8,696 bases of DNA from Bacillota bacterium (GCA_029776465.1 JAKOTC010000112.1:1-8696), one strand, 5' to 3'; counted from the first letter of the stretch, positions 1 to 7,973 are shown. Notes: generated by a model from the letters alone, not told the origin. Numbers and translations are program-made.

Positions 1-1
1 A

Positions 2-718
2 AAGGACGCGGAGGAAATCAGAAAGTGGATCGACCTCTCCGTCTGGATCAACGGGGAGATGGGGGGCTATCTGCGGGTTTGCAGGGAGAGCCGCAACTGG
101 TTTGAAACTGATTTCCCCAACTGGATGAAGGAGCCGGCCCGCAAATATGACGGCAGCAACCGCAGCCATGAACACGGCAGTTATATCATCGAAGGCCTGG
201 AGACCGGCAAGCTCTATCGGGGCCATTTCAACGTGGTCAACAACGGCTGCATCACCAACCTGCCCAGCGACGCCATTGTGGAGGTGCCCGGCTATGTGGA
301 CTATAACGGCGTCAATATTCCCCGGGTGGGCGATCTGCCGCTGGGCTGCGCGGCGGTATGCAATGCCTCCATCAGCGTGCAGCGGCTGGCCGTGGAAGCG
401 GCGGTTCGGGGGGATGACCTCCTGCTGCGCCAGGCCATGATGATGGATCCTCTGACCGGCGCCAAACTGACCCCTCCCTACATATGGCAGCTGGTGGACG
501 ATATGCTGGTGGCGCAGGAGCAGTGGCTGCCCCAGTATGGAGAAGCCATCCGGGCCGCCAAAGAGCGGCAGAAGGGCGAGCGCCTGCCCCTGAAGGAGTA
601 TGTTCCCGCCGCCCGGCTGAAGGAGAGAACCCTGGAAGAGATGGCAAAAGAGAAGGAAGAAACCCGCCGTCTTGCCGCCGCGACCGATAAGGCCGCCGAC
701 GCCCGCAAGAATCAGTAA
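2..718 (+). CDS. GH4 family glycosidase (alpha-galacturonidase/alpha-galactosidase type), C-terminal part
   Basis: The reading frame is open from the left edge, so the N-terminus lies outside the window; about 238 residues remain of a family usually 430-490 long. Family GH4 enzymes hydrolyse alpha-glycosides in the cytoplasm by an NAD+- and Mn2+-dependent oxidation/elimination mechanism. The NAD-binding fold and the Mn-ligand Cys and His precede this fragment, so catalytic competence cannot be judged. Recognisable C-terminal blocks are YIIEGLETGKLYRGHFNVVN, ITNLP, VEVPGYVD, GDLPLGCAAVCN, SISVQRLAVEAAVRGDD, QAMMMDPLTGA and IWQLVDDMLVAQEQWLPQY. They resemble the LplD/MelA branch, so alpha-galacturonidase or alpha-galactosidase is likelier than a 6-phospho-glucosidase. 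After QWLPQY comes an unusually long tail of about 58 residues rich in Lys, Glu, Arg and Ala. The stop is 13 bases before the next gene's preferred start, which indicates an operon. Family is confident, substrate is not. Confidence 0.88.
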   Translation, partial: KDAEEIRKWIDLSVWINGEMGGYLRVCRESRNWFETDFPNWMKEPARKYDGSNRSHEHGSYIIEGLETGKLYRGHFNVVNNGCITNLPSDAIVEVPGYVDYNGVNIPRVGDLPLGCAAVCNASISVQRLAVEAAVRGDDLLLRQAMMMDPLTGAKLTPPYIWQLVDDMLVAQEQWLPQYGEAIRAAKERQKGERLPLKEYVPAARLKERTLEEMAKEKEETRRLAAATDKAADARKNQ

Positions 719-731
719 GCAGGGGATGAAT

Positions 732-1808
732 ATGAAATATATTGAGAACTGGGATCAGCGCAAACAGCGTTATATCGACACCTGGGCAATGGAGAATCAT
801 GACCGTCCCCTGGTCATCCTCACCACCCCCAAATCCGGCGCCAAGCCGGTATATGACATTCAGCGGCCCGAGGCAATCCGGGACCGCTGGCTGGATTTTG
901 AGTGGGTGGTGAAGAACGCCCGCAATCGGATGGAACAGACCTATTTTGCCGCCGAGTCCATCCCTCATTACAACCCCAATCTGGGTCCGGATATCTTCGG
1001 CGCCATTCTGGGCTGCGATCTTGAATTCGGCGAGAGCACTAGCTGGTGCAGCCATCCCATAAAGGACTGGGAGGATTTCAAAGCCGAATACAACCACGAC
1101 AATCCCTGGCTGCAAAAGATTCTCCAACTGACCAGGCTTTGCGTGGAGGAGGCTAAAGGGGACTTTTTGGTGGGCATCACCGACATCCACTGCGGCATGG
1201 ACGGGCTGGTTTCCCTCCGGGGTCCGGCCGAGCTCTGCATGGATTTATATGACTGCCCGGAGCTGATCAAGCCCCTTCCCATGCAGCTGTTTGAGGTGTT
1301 TAAAAGCTTTTATAACGAGCTGGAGTCCATCACCTCCCAAAATCAGGAGGGCACCATCAACTGGATGGGGATCTGGCATCCTGGCCGCTGGTATGTCACC
1401 TCCTGCGATTTCAACTGCATGGTCTCCAACGAAATGTTTCAAGAGTTTATCCTGCCCGAGCTGGTGGCCGAAACCGAGTTTCTGGACGCCAATATCTATC
1501 ATCTGGACGGTCCGGGCGCGCTGGTTCAGCTGGACAGCCTGTTGGAACTGCCGGGAGTCAACGGCATTCAGTGGGTGCCGGGCGCCGGAGCCAAACCCAT
1601 GCGGGAATGGCCGGACGTCTTAAAGAAATGCCAGGATGCGGGCAAGATGCTGAACCTCTCCTGCGAAATGGAGGACCTTCCCCTGCTGGCGGAGGTGCTG
1701 AAGCCCGAGGGCGTCATTCTCTGCCTTTATGGTCCTTCCAATCCGGAGGAGGCCGACGCCGCCTTAAAAACGGTGGAAAAACTGTGGCATCGCCGAAAGA
1801 TTTTTTAA
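732..1808 (+). CDS. UROD-superfamily protein with HxDG motif, function unknown
   Basis: A 358-residue protein of the uroporphyrinogen decarboxylase/cobalamin-independent methionine synthase superfamily, a TIM barrel expected in the cytoplasm. It begins with the WDQRKQRYIDTWAMENHDRP block usual for this branch. Other blocks are INWMGIWHPGRWYVTSCDFN, EFILPEL, YHLDGPGALVQLDSLLELPG, GIQWVPGAGAKPM and NLSCEMEDL. His257-x-Asp259 lies where methylcobamide methyltransferases carry the zinc pair His-x-Cys, and Cys311 is near the position of their last Cys ligand. The classical zinc set is therefore incomplete and the activity is unknown; heme synthesis is unlikely, because the sequence is of the glycosidase-linked type and sits behind a GH4 gene. 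The start at 732 is chosen for AGGGG at 721-725 with six bases of spacing; ATG 726 is possible but too close to that site. It is probably co-transcribed with the GH4 gene. No terminator is evident after it. Confidence 0.85.
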   Translation: MKYIENWDQRKQRYIDTWAMENHDRPLVILTTPKSGAKPVYDIQRPEAIRDRWLDFEWVVKNARNRMEQTYFAAESIPHYNPNLGPDIFGAILGCDLEFGESTSWCSHPIKDWEDFKAEYNHDNPWLQKILQLTRLCVEEAKGDFLVGITDIHCGMDGLVSLRGPAELCMDLYDCPELIKPLPMQLFEVFKSFYNELESITSQNQEGTINWMGIWHPGRWYVTSCDFNCMVSNEMFQEFILPELVAETEFLDANIYHLDGPGALVQLDSLLELPGVNGIQWVPGAGAKPMREWPDVLKKCQDAGKMLNLSCEMEDLPLLAEVLKPEGVILCLYGPSNPEEADAALKTVEKLWHRRKIF

Positions 1809-1845
1809 ATTATACCAATAAAGTATATGATTAAAGCAAAAAAAC

Positions 1846-1862
1846 TTGTGATAATTTCACAA
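1846..1862. promoter_or_regulatory. Operator-like palindrome TTGTGA-N5-TCACAA
   Basis: A perfect inverted repeat with 6-base arms around TAATT lies in the AT-rich gap between the two UROD-like genes. The half-sites match those of Crp/Fnr (TGTGA-N6-TCACA) and Rex (TTGTGA-N6-TCACAA), but the spacer is one base short of both. It is about 40 bases upstream of a candidate -10 box, a position that could suit an activator. The regulator is not identified, and the odd spacing makes direct assignment unsafe. Confidence 0.4.
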
Positions 1863-1903
1863 TAAATCAAAAAATATTCAAAGAGAGCAGAGGAATTTTT
1901 CGT

Positions 1904-1928
1904 TATACTTGTCTTAAACTATCTTAAA
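1904..1928 (+). promoter_or_regulatory. Candidate -10 box and 10-base-period direct repeat before the methyltransferase gene
   Basis: TATACT at 1904-1909 is a fair -10 hexamer, but no acceptable -35 lies 16-18 bases upstream, where the sequence is purine-rich (AAGAGA). TCTTAAA occurs at 1912-1918 and again at 1922-1928, exactly ten bases apart, one helical turn. If a promoter is here it is probably activator-dependent. The following gene has its own good ribosome site, AAAGGAGA at 1946-1953, nine bases before ATG. This is a weak call based on pattern alone. Confidence 0.3.
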
Positions 1929-1962
1929 ACCGTTTTGGACAGAACAAAGGAGAGTAATTATA

Positions 1963-3003
1963 ATGAATTCAATGGAACGTGTGGTCACTGCGCTGCAGCA
2001 TAAAGAACCCGACCGGGTTCCGGTTTATCCCATTCTCAGCGGCGTTACCCGCAAACTGGTAGGGGCCACTTATGAGGAATGGTCCACCAATCCCGATGTA
2101 TGCGCAGAGGCTTTGATTAAGGCAGCCGAGGAGTTCGAGCAGGACTGCATCGTCACCCTGATCGACCTGTCGGTGGAATGCGAGGCCTGGGGCCAGAAGC
2201 TGATCTTCCCCGAAAACGAGGCGGCCCATCCCGACTATTCCGACTGCGTAATCAAAGACATCAGTGATTACAGCAAAATCAAAAAGGTGGATTATCGCAC
2301 CGGCAAGCGGATGATGATGCATCTGGAAGTTTTGAAAAAGCTGGTGGCCAGAAAGGGCGGCGAGATTCCCATCGTGGCCTTCGTCTTCGGCCCGCTGGGC
2401 GTGCTGTCCATGCTGAGAAACCAGCAGGAAATGTATATGGATATCTACGATGATCCCGATGCGGTCTTCAACGCCGCCAAGGAGATCAACGAAACCTTGA
2501 AGGAATACTGCGCCGCCATTGTGGACACAGGGGTCAACGCGGTGATGTTCGACACCCTCTTTGCTTCCGGCTCCATTATGTCCAAGGAGATGTGGATGGA
2601 GATGGAAGGCAAACTGGTGAAGGAGCTGGCCGATGTGGTTCACGAGCGGAACTGCCTGGTGATGATCCACAACTGCGGACAGCGGATTTATTTCGACGCC
2701 CAGATCGAAACCATGCGCCCCTGCGCGATCTCCTTCCTGTACCCGCCGGATGACTGCAAAGACTTTGCCGAGTGCAAAGAAAAATACGGCAAAGACGTTA
2801 CCCTGATCGGCTGCGTCACCCCGGCTATGGCGGTGGTGGGTACCGATGAGGAATGGGACAATGCCTGCAAGACCCAGATCGATATCTTTAAGAAGGACGG
2901 CGGCTTCATTCTGGCCACCGGCTGCGAATATCCGGCCAACGCCTCCTTTGATCGGGCCCGCCGCATGGTGGAGATTGCCAAGACTTACGGGCGGTATGAA
3001 TGA
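1963..3003 (+). CDS. MtaA/MtbA-like UROD-superfamily methyltransferase with HxC...C zinc motif
   Basis: A 346-residue cytoplasmic TIM-barrel protein. The N-terminal block MERVVTALQHKEPDRVPVYP is the usual opening of UROD-family methyltransferases. His236-x-Cys238 (MIHNCGQ) and Cys321 (ATGCEYP) reproduce the pattern and approximate spacing of the zinc ligands of methylcobamide:CoM methyltransferases MtaA and MtbA, where zinc activates the methyl-acceptor thiol. By family it should move a methyl group between a corrinoid protein and a thiol or related acceptor; the acceptor here is unknown, and Bacillota do not normally use coenzyme M. Heme-pathway HemE lacks this zinc set, so HemE is unlikely. 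ATG 1963 has AAAGGAGA nine bases upstream. The gene overlaps the next one by four bases (ATGA), implying translational coupling with a COG0523 GTPase. No corrinoid-protein gene is visible nearby. Confident on family, moderate on chemistry. Confidence 0.85.
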   Translation: MNSMERVVTALQHKEPDRVPVYPILSGVTRKLVGATYEEWSTNPDVCAEALIKAAEEFEQDCIVTLIDLSVECEAWGQKLIFPENEAAHPDYSDCVIKDISDYSKIKKVDYRTGKRMMMHLEVLKKLVARKGGEIPIVAFVFGPLGVLSMLRNQQEMYMDIYDDPDAVFNAAKEINETLKEYCAAIVDTGVNAVMFDTLFASGSIMSKEMWMEMEGKLVKELADVVHERNCLVMIHNCGQRIYFDAQIETMRPCAISFLYPPDDCKDFAECKEKYGKDVTLIGCVTPAMAVVGTDEEWDNACKTQIDIFKKDGGFILATGCEYPANASFDRARRMVEIAKTYGRYE

Positions 3004-3914
3004 CTCGGATTGATCTGATATCAGGTTTTCTCGGAGCGGGAAAAACCACTTTTATCCGCCACTATGCAAACTGGCTGAAGAGCCGGGGCATTACCTTTGC
3101 GGTGATTGAGAATGAGTTCGGCGCCGCGGGGGTGGATGCCGCCATGCTGAAGGATGTGGCCGAGGTGGCCGAGATCTCGGGCGGATGCATCTGCTGTGGA
3201 ATGAAGGTGAATTTCCACGACCGGATCCTCGAGCTGGCCCAAAGCTATGACCGAGTCGTGGTGGAGCCTTCGGGCATCTTCAACATGGACGATTATCTGG
3301 ATGTGCTTGACAGCCCCCAGATCAAAGAGGCCTGCCTGCCGGGCTGCGCGGTGACCATTGTGGACCCCGCCTCCCTGGAGGAGATGAGCCTGGCCGAGTT
3401 GGAAGTGCTCTACTCCCAGCTGATTTCCACCGGAAGGATTTTAATCAGCAAAACCGGCCTTTATCCGGAAAAGGTCCAAAGGGCCGAGGATATATTGGTC
3501 GCTTTGCTGGGCAGGGACAGGGATATCAAACCTTTGTTTGAATCCAAGCCCTGGGAGGAATGGACGGACCAAGATTTTCAGCGCATCGCGGAGTCCGCTC
3601 CCCAGCCTGTTTCCCACATCCGGCGGACCGCAGACCACAGCACCCTCTTCAACAGCACCACCCTCTATCCCCGGGCGTGCTACTCCCTGGAGGAGGCCCG
3701 GCAAATCTGCCGGCTGCTGACCGGCGGGGAATGCGGAACGGTGCTTCGGGTGAAGGGTTCCCTTCAAAGCCGGGAGGAAGGGGAGAGCTTTGAGATCAAC
3801 TGCACCGCCTCGGAAATCTCCGTGCGGCCTTGCGCGGCCCAGCCTTCCATGCTGAACATTATCGGCAGGAATCTGAACCGGAAGAAAATCTCCTCTTTAT
3901 TTGAAAAGCATTAA
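3000..3914 (+). CDS. CobW/COG0523 family GTPase, putative metallochaperone
   Basis: A 304-residue cytoplasmic P-loop GTPase of the CobW/HypB/UreG group (COG0523), a family that uses GTP hydrolysis to deliver Zn, Co or other metals to client proteins. Walker A GFLGAGKTT is at residues 9-17, IENEFG at 36-41, the metal motif GGCICC with Cys63-x-Cys65-Cys66, and the VEPSG block at 88-92. The guanine-specificity motif, normally NKxD, reads Ser-Lys-Thr-Gly at 150-153, a notable departure. A short CobW_C-like domain follows from roughly residue 205 (LFNSTTLYPRACYSLEEA onward); there is no His-rich stretch. The start ATG overlaps the stop of the upstream methyltransferase, so the two products are likely made in step, suggesting that the zinc-type methyltransferase is the client. 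The actual metal cannot be read from sequence. An intrinsic terminator follows eight bases after the stop codon. Confidence 0.9.
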   Translation: MTRIDLISGFLGAGKTTFIRHYANWLKSRGITFAVIENEFGAAGVDAAMLKDVAEVAEISGGCICCGMKVNFHDRILELAQSYDRVVVEPSGIFNMDDYLDVLDSPQIKEACLPGCAVTIVDPASLEEMSLAELEVLYSQLISTGRILISKTGLYPEKVQRAEDILVALLGRDRDIKPLFESKPWEEWTDQDFQRIAESAPQPVSHIRRTADHSTLFNSTTLYPRACYSLEEARQICRLLTGGECGTVLRVKGSLQSREEGESFEINCTASEISVRPCAAQPSMLNIIGRNLNRKKISSLFEKH

Positions 3915-3921
3915 ATATGTC

Positions 3922-3952
3922 AAACCGCCGGCAGACCAGCCGGCGGTTTTTA
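3922..3952 (+). terminator. Intrinsic terminator of the methyltransferase-GTPase unit
   Basis: An 11-base perfect stem, AAACCGCCGGC pairing with GCCGGCGGTTT around an AGACCA loop, is followed by a short T-rich stretch. It ends the + strand unit. Read on the minus strand the hairpin is followed by TTTGACATATTT, a poor U-tract, so it is probably weak in that direction. Its right edge touches the stop codon of the decayed minus-strand peptidase gene. Confidence 0.9.
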
Positions 3953-4810
3953 TTGTCTCAGCTCATTAAGGGCCAAAATGATCTTCGTCGGGTTGGATTT
4001 TCGAACGCCGGCCAGTTCCACCAGCAGGGTTTCGGCTTCCAGTCCGCCCGCATAGCCGGCCAGGTATCCCCGGGCCTGCCGTTAAACGGGCCTTTGTGGG
4101 GCAGCTGCAGCTGCCGCTGAAAGCATTCGGCAGGCGCTTGCTTCCTTAGGTTTCATACAGCCAGCCCTGAAAGTCAATCAGGATATCCGGCCGGACCTGC
4201 TCCAGCAGGGCTTTCATGGCTCTGGTTTCCGGGGCCCTGAAGCGGCCGGACAGAAAGTCCCGGTTTATGTCGATGCTTGATGCCTGATCCCGGGTGGAGG
4301 CTATTATGCCGTCCGGGTTGAGCAGGGGGATAATCACCAGCCGGGTAGAGGGGGTTGCCCAGTTCTGAACTGCCGAATTGGGAGAGCTTCGGGACAAGGT
4401 TTTGCTCGGCGGCCTCCTGAGGAAGGGCGGTGATGACCGGTAGAGGCTTTCCGACAGGGGCGGCCGGTTCCATCCCTCGGTGAGGGATGCACCGGTAAAG
4501 GCATAGGCCTTTCGCCGGTCGGGAGAGAGGGAAATGGATTTCATCTGCTGTAAAGCCAAAGGGCTTTAAGACTTCTGTTTCCTGCAGGCTTATCTGCCCG
4601 GACTTTATTTGTTCGATAAGCTGAGGGGTATGAAAGAGGTTATTGACGATACGGGAAATATCCGCCTCCTCCGCAGGAGAGACCGGGGCGGCGGATGAAG
4701 ATTCTGCGAAAACCGGCATCCGGCTTTCTGGAGACGGCGCCGGAAGGCAGCCGTAGAATAAAAAACAGGGCTGCGGCCGCAGTGGTAAGCAAGAATCTGG
4801 TTTGTTTCAT
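3950..4810 (-). pseudogene. Decayed M14 zinc-carboxypeptidase-like lipoprotein gene
   Basis: Read on the minus strand, the remnant begins with AGGAG (4820-4816) and ATG 4810, then MKQTRFLLTTAAAAL, a typical signal-peptide start. A six-base T run (A run at 4760-4765 on +) breaks the frame; with one T fewer it reads on through FLFYGC, a possible lipobox, to PVFAESSSAAP. A further change between about 4540 and 4350 leads to LVIIPLLNPDGII and DINRDF, hallmarks of M14 carboxypeptidases. Then come PETRAMKALLEQ and DILIDFQGW, where the family has DxHs/g: the third zinc-ligand His appears to be Gln (4169-4167). A stop follows at 4148. LRKQAPAECFQRQLQLPHKG and GYLAGYAGGLEAETLLVELA continue in two more frames to TAA 3952-3950. 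The first zinc motif HxxE is also not found; the nearest stretch reads PQEAAE. The total of 287 codons with net-zero shifts suits one former gene. Sequencing error is the alternative, though the His loss argues against it. Confidence 0.75.
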
Positions 4811-4844
4811 AGCGTCTCCTGTCTGGGTTTGTCGAAGCTAAGGT

Positions 4845-4850
4845 ATTATA
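4845..4850 (-). promoter_or_regulatory. Remnant -10 box of the decayed peptidase gene
   Basis: On the minus strand, TATAAT lies 34 bases before the ATG at 4810, a good distance for a promoter. No convincing -35 is found 16-18 bases upstream (about TTATAT), so activity is uncertain. Its survival beside an intact ribosome site suggests the gene was lost recently. Confidence 0.35.
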
Positions 4851-4954
4851 TTGCCACAGCAAACCGAATATAACTATGAAAAGATTCAAAAAGAGAACTT
4901 TATTGACCGCTTTTGTGCCCATTTTGACCCGTCGCATCTTTTTAAACTCTTTGG

Positions 4955-4982
4955 TTGAATCGGGCGTTTTTTATTGTATAAT
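4955..4982 (+). promoter_or_regulatory. Sigma-A-type promoter for the TIM-barrel gene
   Basis: TTGAAT (4955-4960) and a perfect TATAAT (4977-4982) are separated by 16 bases. Transcription would begin near 4989, giving an untranslated leader of about 84 bases before the chosen TTG start. The leader contains a 10-base perfect palindrome, TCAGGCCTGA, at 5015-5024, which could be a repressor site. Together with the minus-strand elements around 4810-4850, this 230-base gap is a divergent intergenic region with no further gene that I can support. Confidence 0.7.
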
Positions 4983-5060
4983 ATATGGGGCTTGGGTTGT
5001 AAGAAGTTTATATATCAGGCCTGAATAAAACCGGCTGCATTGAAAAAGATGGTTTCAATT

Positions 5061-5067
5061 GGAGGAG
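5061..5067 (+). promoter_or_regulatory. Ribosome binding site that decides a TTG start
   Basis: GGAGGAG stands five bases before TTG 5073. The earlier in-frame starts TTG 5040 and ATG 5049 have no comparable site upstream, and translation from them would place this Shine-Dalgarno sequence inside the coding region. Confidence 0.7.
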
Positions 5068-5072
5068 TTGCT

Positions 5073-6002
5073 TTGTTTTTATCTACCACAACCGGGGGAA
5101 GCATTCGGTATCACTTGCCCAAAATAGAAGATGTGATCCGCAATCTGGCCCAAAAGGGGTATCAGCGTTTCGATCTTGACCTGTATGATCCCGTGCGCAA
5201 ATCCAAATTCATGGAAGCCGACTGGCAGGAGCGGCTGGAGCCCATCCGGCAGGCCATGGAGGAGCTGAATGTCTGCGCCTCTCAGGCCCATGCCGAATCG
5301 GGGAACCCGCTGACCGAACCGCTTGAGGACGTGGTGGCCGTGGCGGAGCGGGCGCTGGAATGCTGCGCCTATCTGAATATCCCCTGGGTGGTGGTGCATC
5401 CCGGCGGATGCGAGGGCGTGGGTCAACAGGAGTTCTATCAGAAAAACGCGGAGTTTTATAAGCGGCTTATCCCTACCATCGAGCGCACCGGAGTGGATGT
5501 GCTGATTGAAAACATCGGCGCGGAGAACGACCCCTATTACATCAGAACAGGGGAGGAACTGCTGTATTTGATTGAAATGGTGGGGCATCCGAAGGTGAAC
5601 GCCTGCTGGGATACCGGCCACGCCAACCACAACATGTGGGACCAGACCTCCAGCATTAAAGCGCTGGGCAGCCGGCTGAAGGCCATCCATGTGCAGGACA
5701 ATGTAGGCGGTTTGGCACTGACAAAGGAGTGCTGGCGGGCCGACCTTCACCTGCCGCCCTTTTTCGGCTGCACCAACTATGATATGATTCTGAACGCACT
5801 GCTGGATATCAACTATCAGGGCACCTTTAGTTTTGAGGTGGAGGCGCCCAAAATCCACCCCAGGCGCCCCGATTTTATCAAAGACGGACAGGTTGTGGAG
5901 ACCCTGAAGCTGCTGCCCCTGGAGTTTTACGACAGGGTCAATCAGCTGATCTATGACATCGGCAAGTATATGCTCAGCGCCTACGGTTGTTTCGAGGGAT
6001 AA
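5073..6002 (+). CDS. Xylose isomerase-like TIM-barrel protein, probable sugar isomerase/epimerase
   Basis: A cytoplasmic protein of 309 residues from TTG 5073, of the AP-endonuclease-2/xylose-isomerase-like TIM-barrel superfamily. These are metal-dependent enzymes acting on sugars, sugar phosphates or inositols. The likely divalent-metal site is Glu146 (LIENIG), Asp180 and His183 (CWDTGHAN), His206 (AIHVQDN) and Glu255 (FSFEVEAP). HPGG at 109-112 and DLHLPPFFGCTNYD are further family landmarks. The chosen start puts the first barrel strand (FLSTTTGG) at the N-terminus, as in relatives, and has GGAGGAG five bases upstream; the alternative starts add 8-11 residues. The C-terminal 45 residues, including LLPLEFYDRVNQLIYDIG, extend past the barrel. 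It has its own promoter and ends at a bidirectional terminator, so it is a single-gene unit. The substrate is unknown; endonuclease IV function is unlikely because the motif set is the epimerase type. Confidence 0.82.
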   Translation: MFLSTTTGGSIRYHLPKIEDVIRNLAQKGYQRFDLDLYDPVRKSKFMEADWQERLEPIRQAMEELNVCASQAHAESGNPLTEPLEDVVAVAERALECCAYLNIPWVVVHPGGCEGVGQQEFYQKNAEFYKRLIPTIERTGVDVLIENIGAENDPYYIRTGEELLYLIEMVGHPKVNACWDTGHANHNMWDQTSSIKALGSRLKAIHVQDNVGGLALTKECWRADLHLPPFFGCTNYDMILNALLDINYQGTFSFEVEAPKIHPRRPDFIKDGQVVETLKLLPLEFYDRVNQLIYDIGKYMLSAYGCFEG

Positions 6003-6023
6003 CGGCGCGTTTTGACGGCAAAC

Positions 6024-6058
6024 AAAAAAGGCGGGATGCTTCTTGGATCCCGCCTTTT
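6024..6058. terminator. Bidirectional intrinsic terminator between convergent genes
   Basis: A 12-base perfect stem, AAAAGGCGGGAT pairing with ATCCCGCCTTTT around a 9-base loop, is flanked by an A run on the left. On the + strand it ends with TTTT; on the minus strand with six T's. It can therefore stop transcription of both the TIM-barrel gene and typA. A second AT-rich inverted repeat, GCTTTTT-TT-AAAAAGC, lies at 6078-6093, closer to typA. Confidence 0.9.
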
Positions 6059-6108
6059 CATATCAAGTTTTTGCGGAGCTTTTTTTAAAAAGCAACCGTT
6101 TTTTTGTG

Positions 6109-7929
<1,821 letters not shown>

Positions 7930-7937
7930 ATTTGTTG

Positions 7938-7947
7938 CTCCCTTTTT
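7938..7947 (-). promoter_or_regulatory. Ribosome binding site supporting the TTG start of typA
   Basis: On the minus strand AAAAAGGGAG precedes TTG 7929 by eight bases. No ATG lies nearby in frame before the conserved G1 motif, so the TTG is the natural start. Confidence 0.75.
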
Positions 7948-7973
7948 CTTCCTGAATTTTTAAGCCAACTTTC

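Noticed and set aside
372..1190. Long open frame on the minus strand opposite the GH4/UROD-like genes
   Set aside because: It lies opposite two genes with clear family motifs and shows no coherent domain; its length follows from codon bias of the real genes.
1811..1827. Inverted repeat TATAC-N7-GTATA after the first UROD-like gene as a terminator
   Set aside because: The 5-base AT-rich stem is too weak and there is no following T-tract.
1969..2670. Minus-strand open frame opposite the MtaA-like gene
   Set aside because: His-rich, low-complexity translation typical of an antisense shadow, with no motif.
1963..3003. Annotation as HemE (heme biosynthesis uroporphyrinogen decarboxylase)
   Set aside because: The HxC...C zinc pattern and the neighbouring COG0523 gene fit the methyltransferase branch; no other heme genes are present.
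4605..4937. Minus-strand frame with a hydrophobic stretch (VLFLNLFIVIFGLLW), possibly a small membrane protein
   Set aside because: It overlaps the promoter and signal peptide of the decayed peptidase in another frame, has no convincing ribosome site, and ends in low-complexity Arg-rich sequence.
5079..5858. Minus-strand open frame opposite the TIM-barrel gene
   Set aside because: Shadow of a gene with a conserved metal site; no ribosome site or domain of its own.
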